Assembly: GCA_948467695.1 (NCBI GenBank)
Contig: CAOKFJ010000030.1
Location: 1 to 11,638, forward strand
Reading direction: 5' to 3'
Origin: an uncultured Allobaculum sp.
GTDB taxonomy: Bacteria > Bacillota_I > Bacilli_A > Erysipelotrichales > Erysipelotrichaceae
DNA: 11,638 bases
In this document: positions 11,473 to 11,638 of the stretch, in pieces
Layout: each line of letters starts with the position of its first letter
Position numbering within the stretch: the stretch's first letter is position 1
Notes under the pieces: model-generated
Told to the model about the DNA's origin: nothing
Databases searched by the model: none
Seen by the model: only the letters and a program-made list of their open reading frames with translations
Translations under genes and position numbers: made by a program

Positions 11473-11638
11473 TGGGCGCACGCATTCTCGATCTGCTGTC
11501 GGACTGCATCGCAAAGGAATACAGCGAGCTGCTCGACAGTGCGGAATTTGCCGCGCCGCCCTGCTTTCATGCGCGCACCAGAAAGCTTGATCTGCGCGGG
11601 AAAGTGGAGCGTATTCCCTCGCATGCCGTGTCCCTTCA
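11472..11638 (+). CDS. Unidentified protein, 5' part only
   Basis: An ATG at 11472 shares its A with the TGA stop of rnc (TGATG), and the frame stays open to the window end, 55 codons. The start has no separate Shine-Dalgarno, which fits translational coupling to rnc. The visible sequence begins MGARILDLLSDCIAKEY and later has PPCFHARTRKLDL and RIPSHAV. I do not recognise it. The opening (a helix of Leu/Asp/Glu, then R-x-x-K-L) faintly recalls the N-terminus of NOL1/NOP2/Sun-type rRNA methyltransferases, but this is too weak for a call. It does not look like the start of SMC. Confidence 0.55.
   Translation, partial: MGARILDLLSDCIAKEYSELLDSAEFAAPPCFHARTRKLDLRGKVERIPSHAVSL

Noticed and set aside
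1..11638. CRISPR array, insertion sequence or prophage
   Set aside because: There are no regularly spaced repeats, no transposase or integrase gene and no terminal inverted repeats. Genes and terminators look like an ordinary core chromosomal segment.

Overview
The window looks like a chromosomal, housekeeping-type segment from a low-to-mid GC Bacillota, with roughly balanced base composition. An Erysipelotrichia-like lineage is my best guess. That guess rests on gene content (RNase J, a MurR/RpiR regulator, an ECF-type S component, a type 2-like peptide deformylase) and strong Shine-Dalgarno sites (AAGGAG, AGGGGGA, GGAGG). It does not come from any database comparison. I see no insertion sequence, prophage, CRISPR array, rRNA or tRNA.

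Left part (1-2770), all on the minus strand: a MurR/RpiR regulator cut by the window edge; a ThiT-like ECF S component with a long leader that can fold into a junction plus a Shine-Dalgarno-masking hairpin; and a YkuE-like metallophosphoesterase that has lost several metal-ligand residues. Each of the last two ends in its own hairpin terminator. Middle left (2770-4630): a 440-base control region holding a tandem octamer repeat and a perfect 14-bp palindrome, then a plus-strand orphan membrane protein of unknown function with a strong terminator.

Centre (4730-7650): RNase J on the minus strand with a long disordered N-terminal extension. A 740-base intergenic region lies upstream of it and contains a promoter-like extended -10, a terminator-like hairpin and another long hairpin. 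Right part (7615-11638): peptide deformylase (minus) and an FtsW/RodA-type lipid II polymerase (plus) are divergent from a 126-base promoter region. They are followed on the plus strand by coaD, rnc (RNase III) and the start of an unidentified gene that overlaps the rnc stop codon.

Two central RNases, J and III, are encoded here, each with a structured upstream region. The 250-base coaD-rnc spacer contains a long imperfect double-stranded arm that would be a natural RNase III autoregulatory substrate. The most interesting candidates are this arm, the structured leader of the thiT-like gene, the degenerate phosphoesterase, and the operator-like repeats in front of the orphan membrane protein. 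All regulatory proposals are inference from base pairing done by eye.
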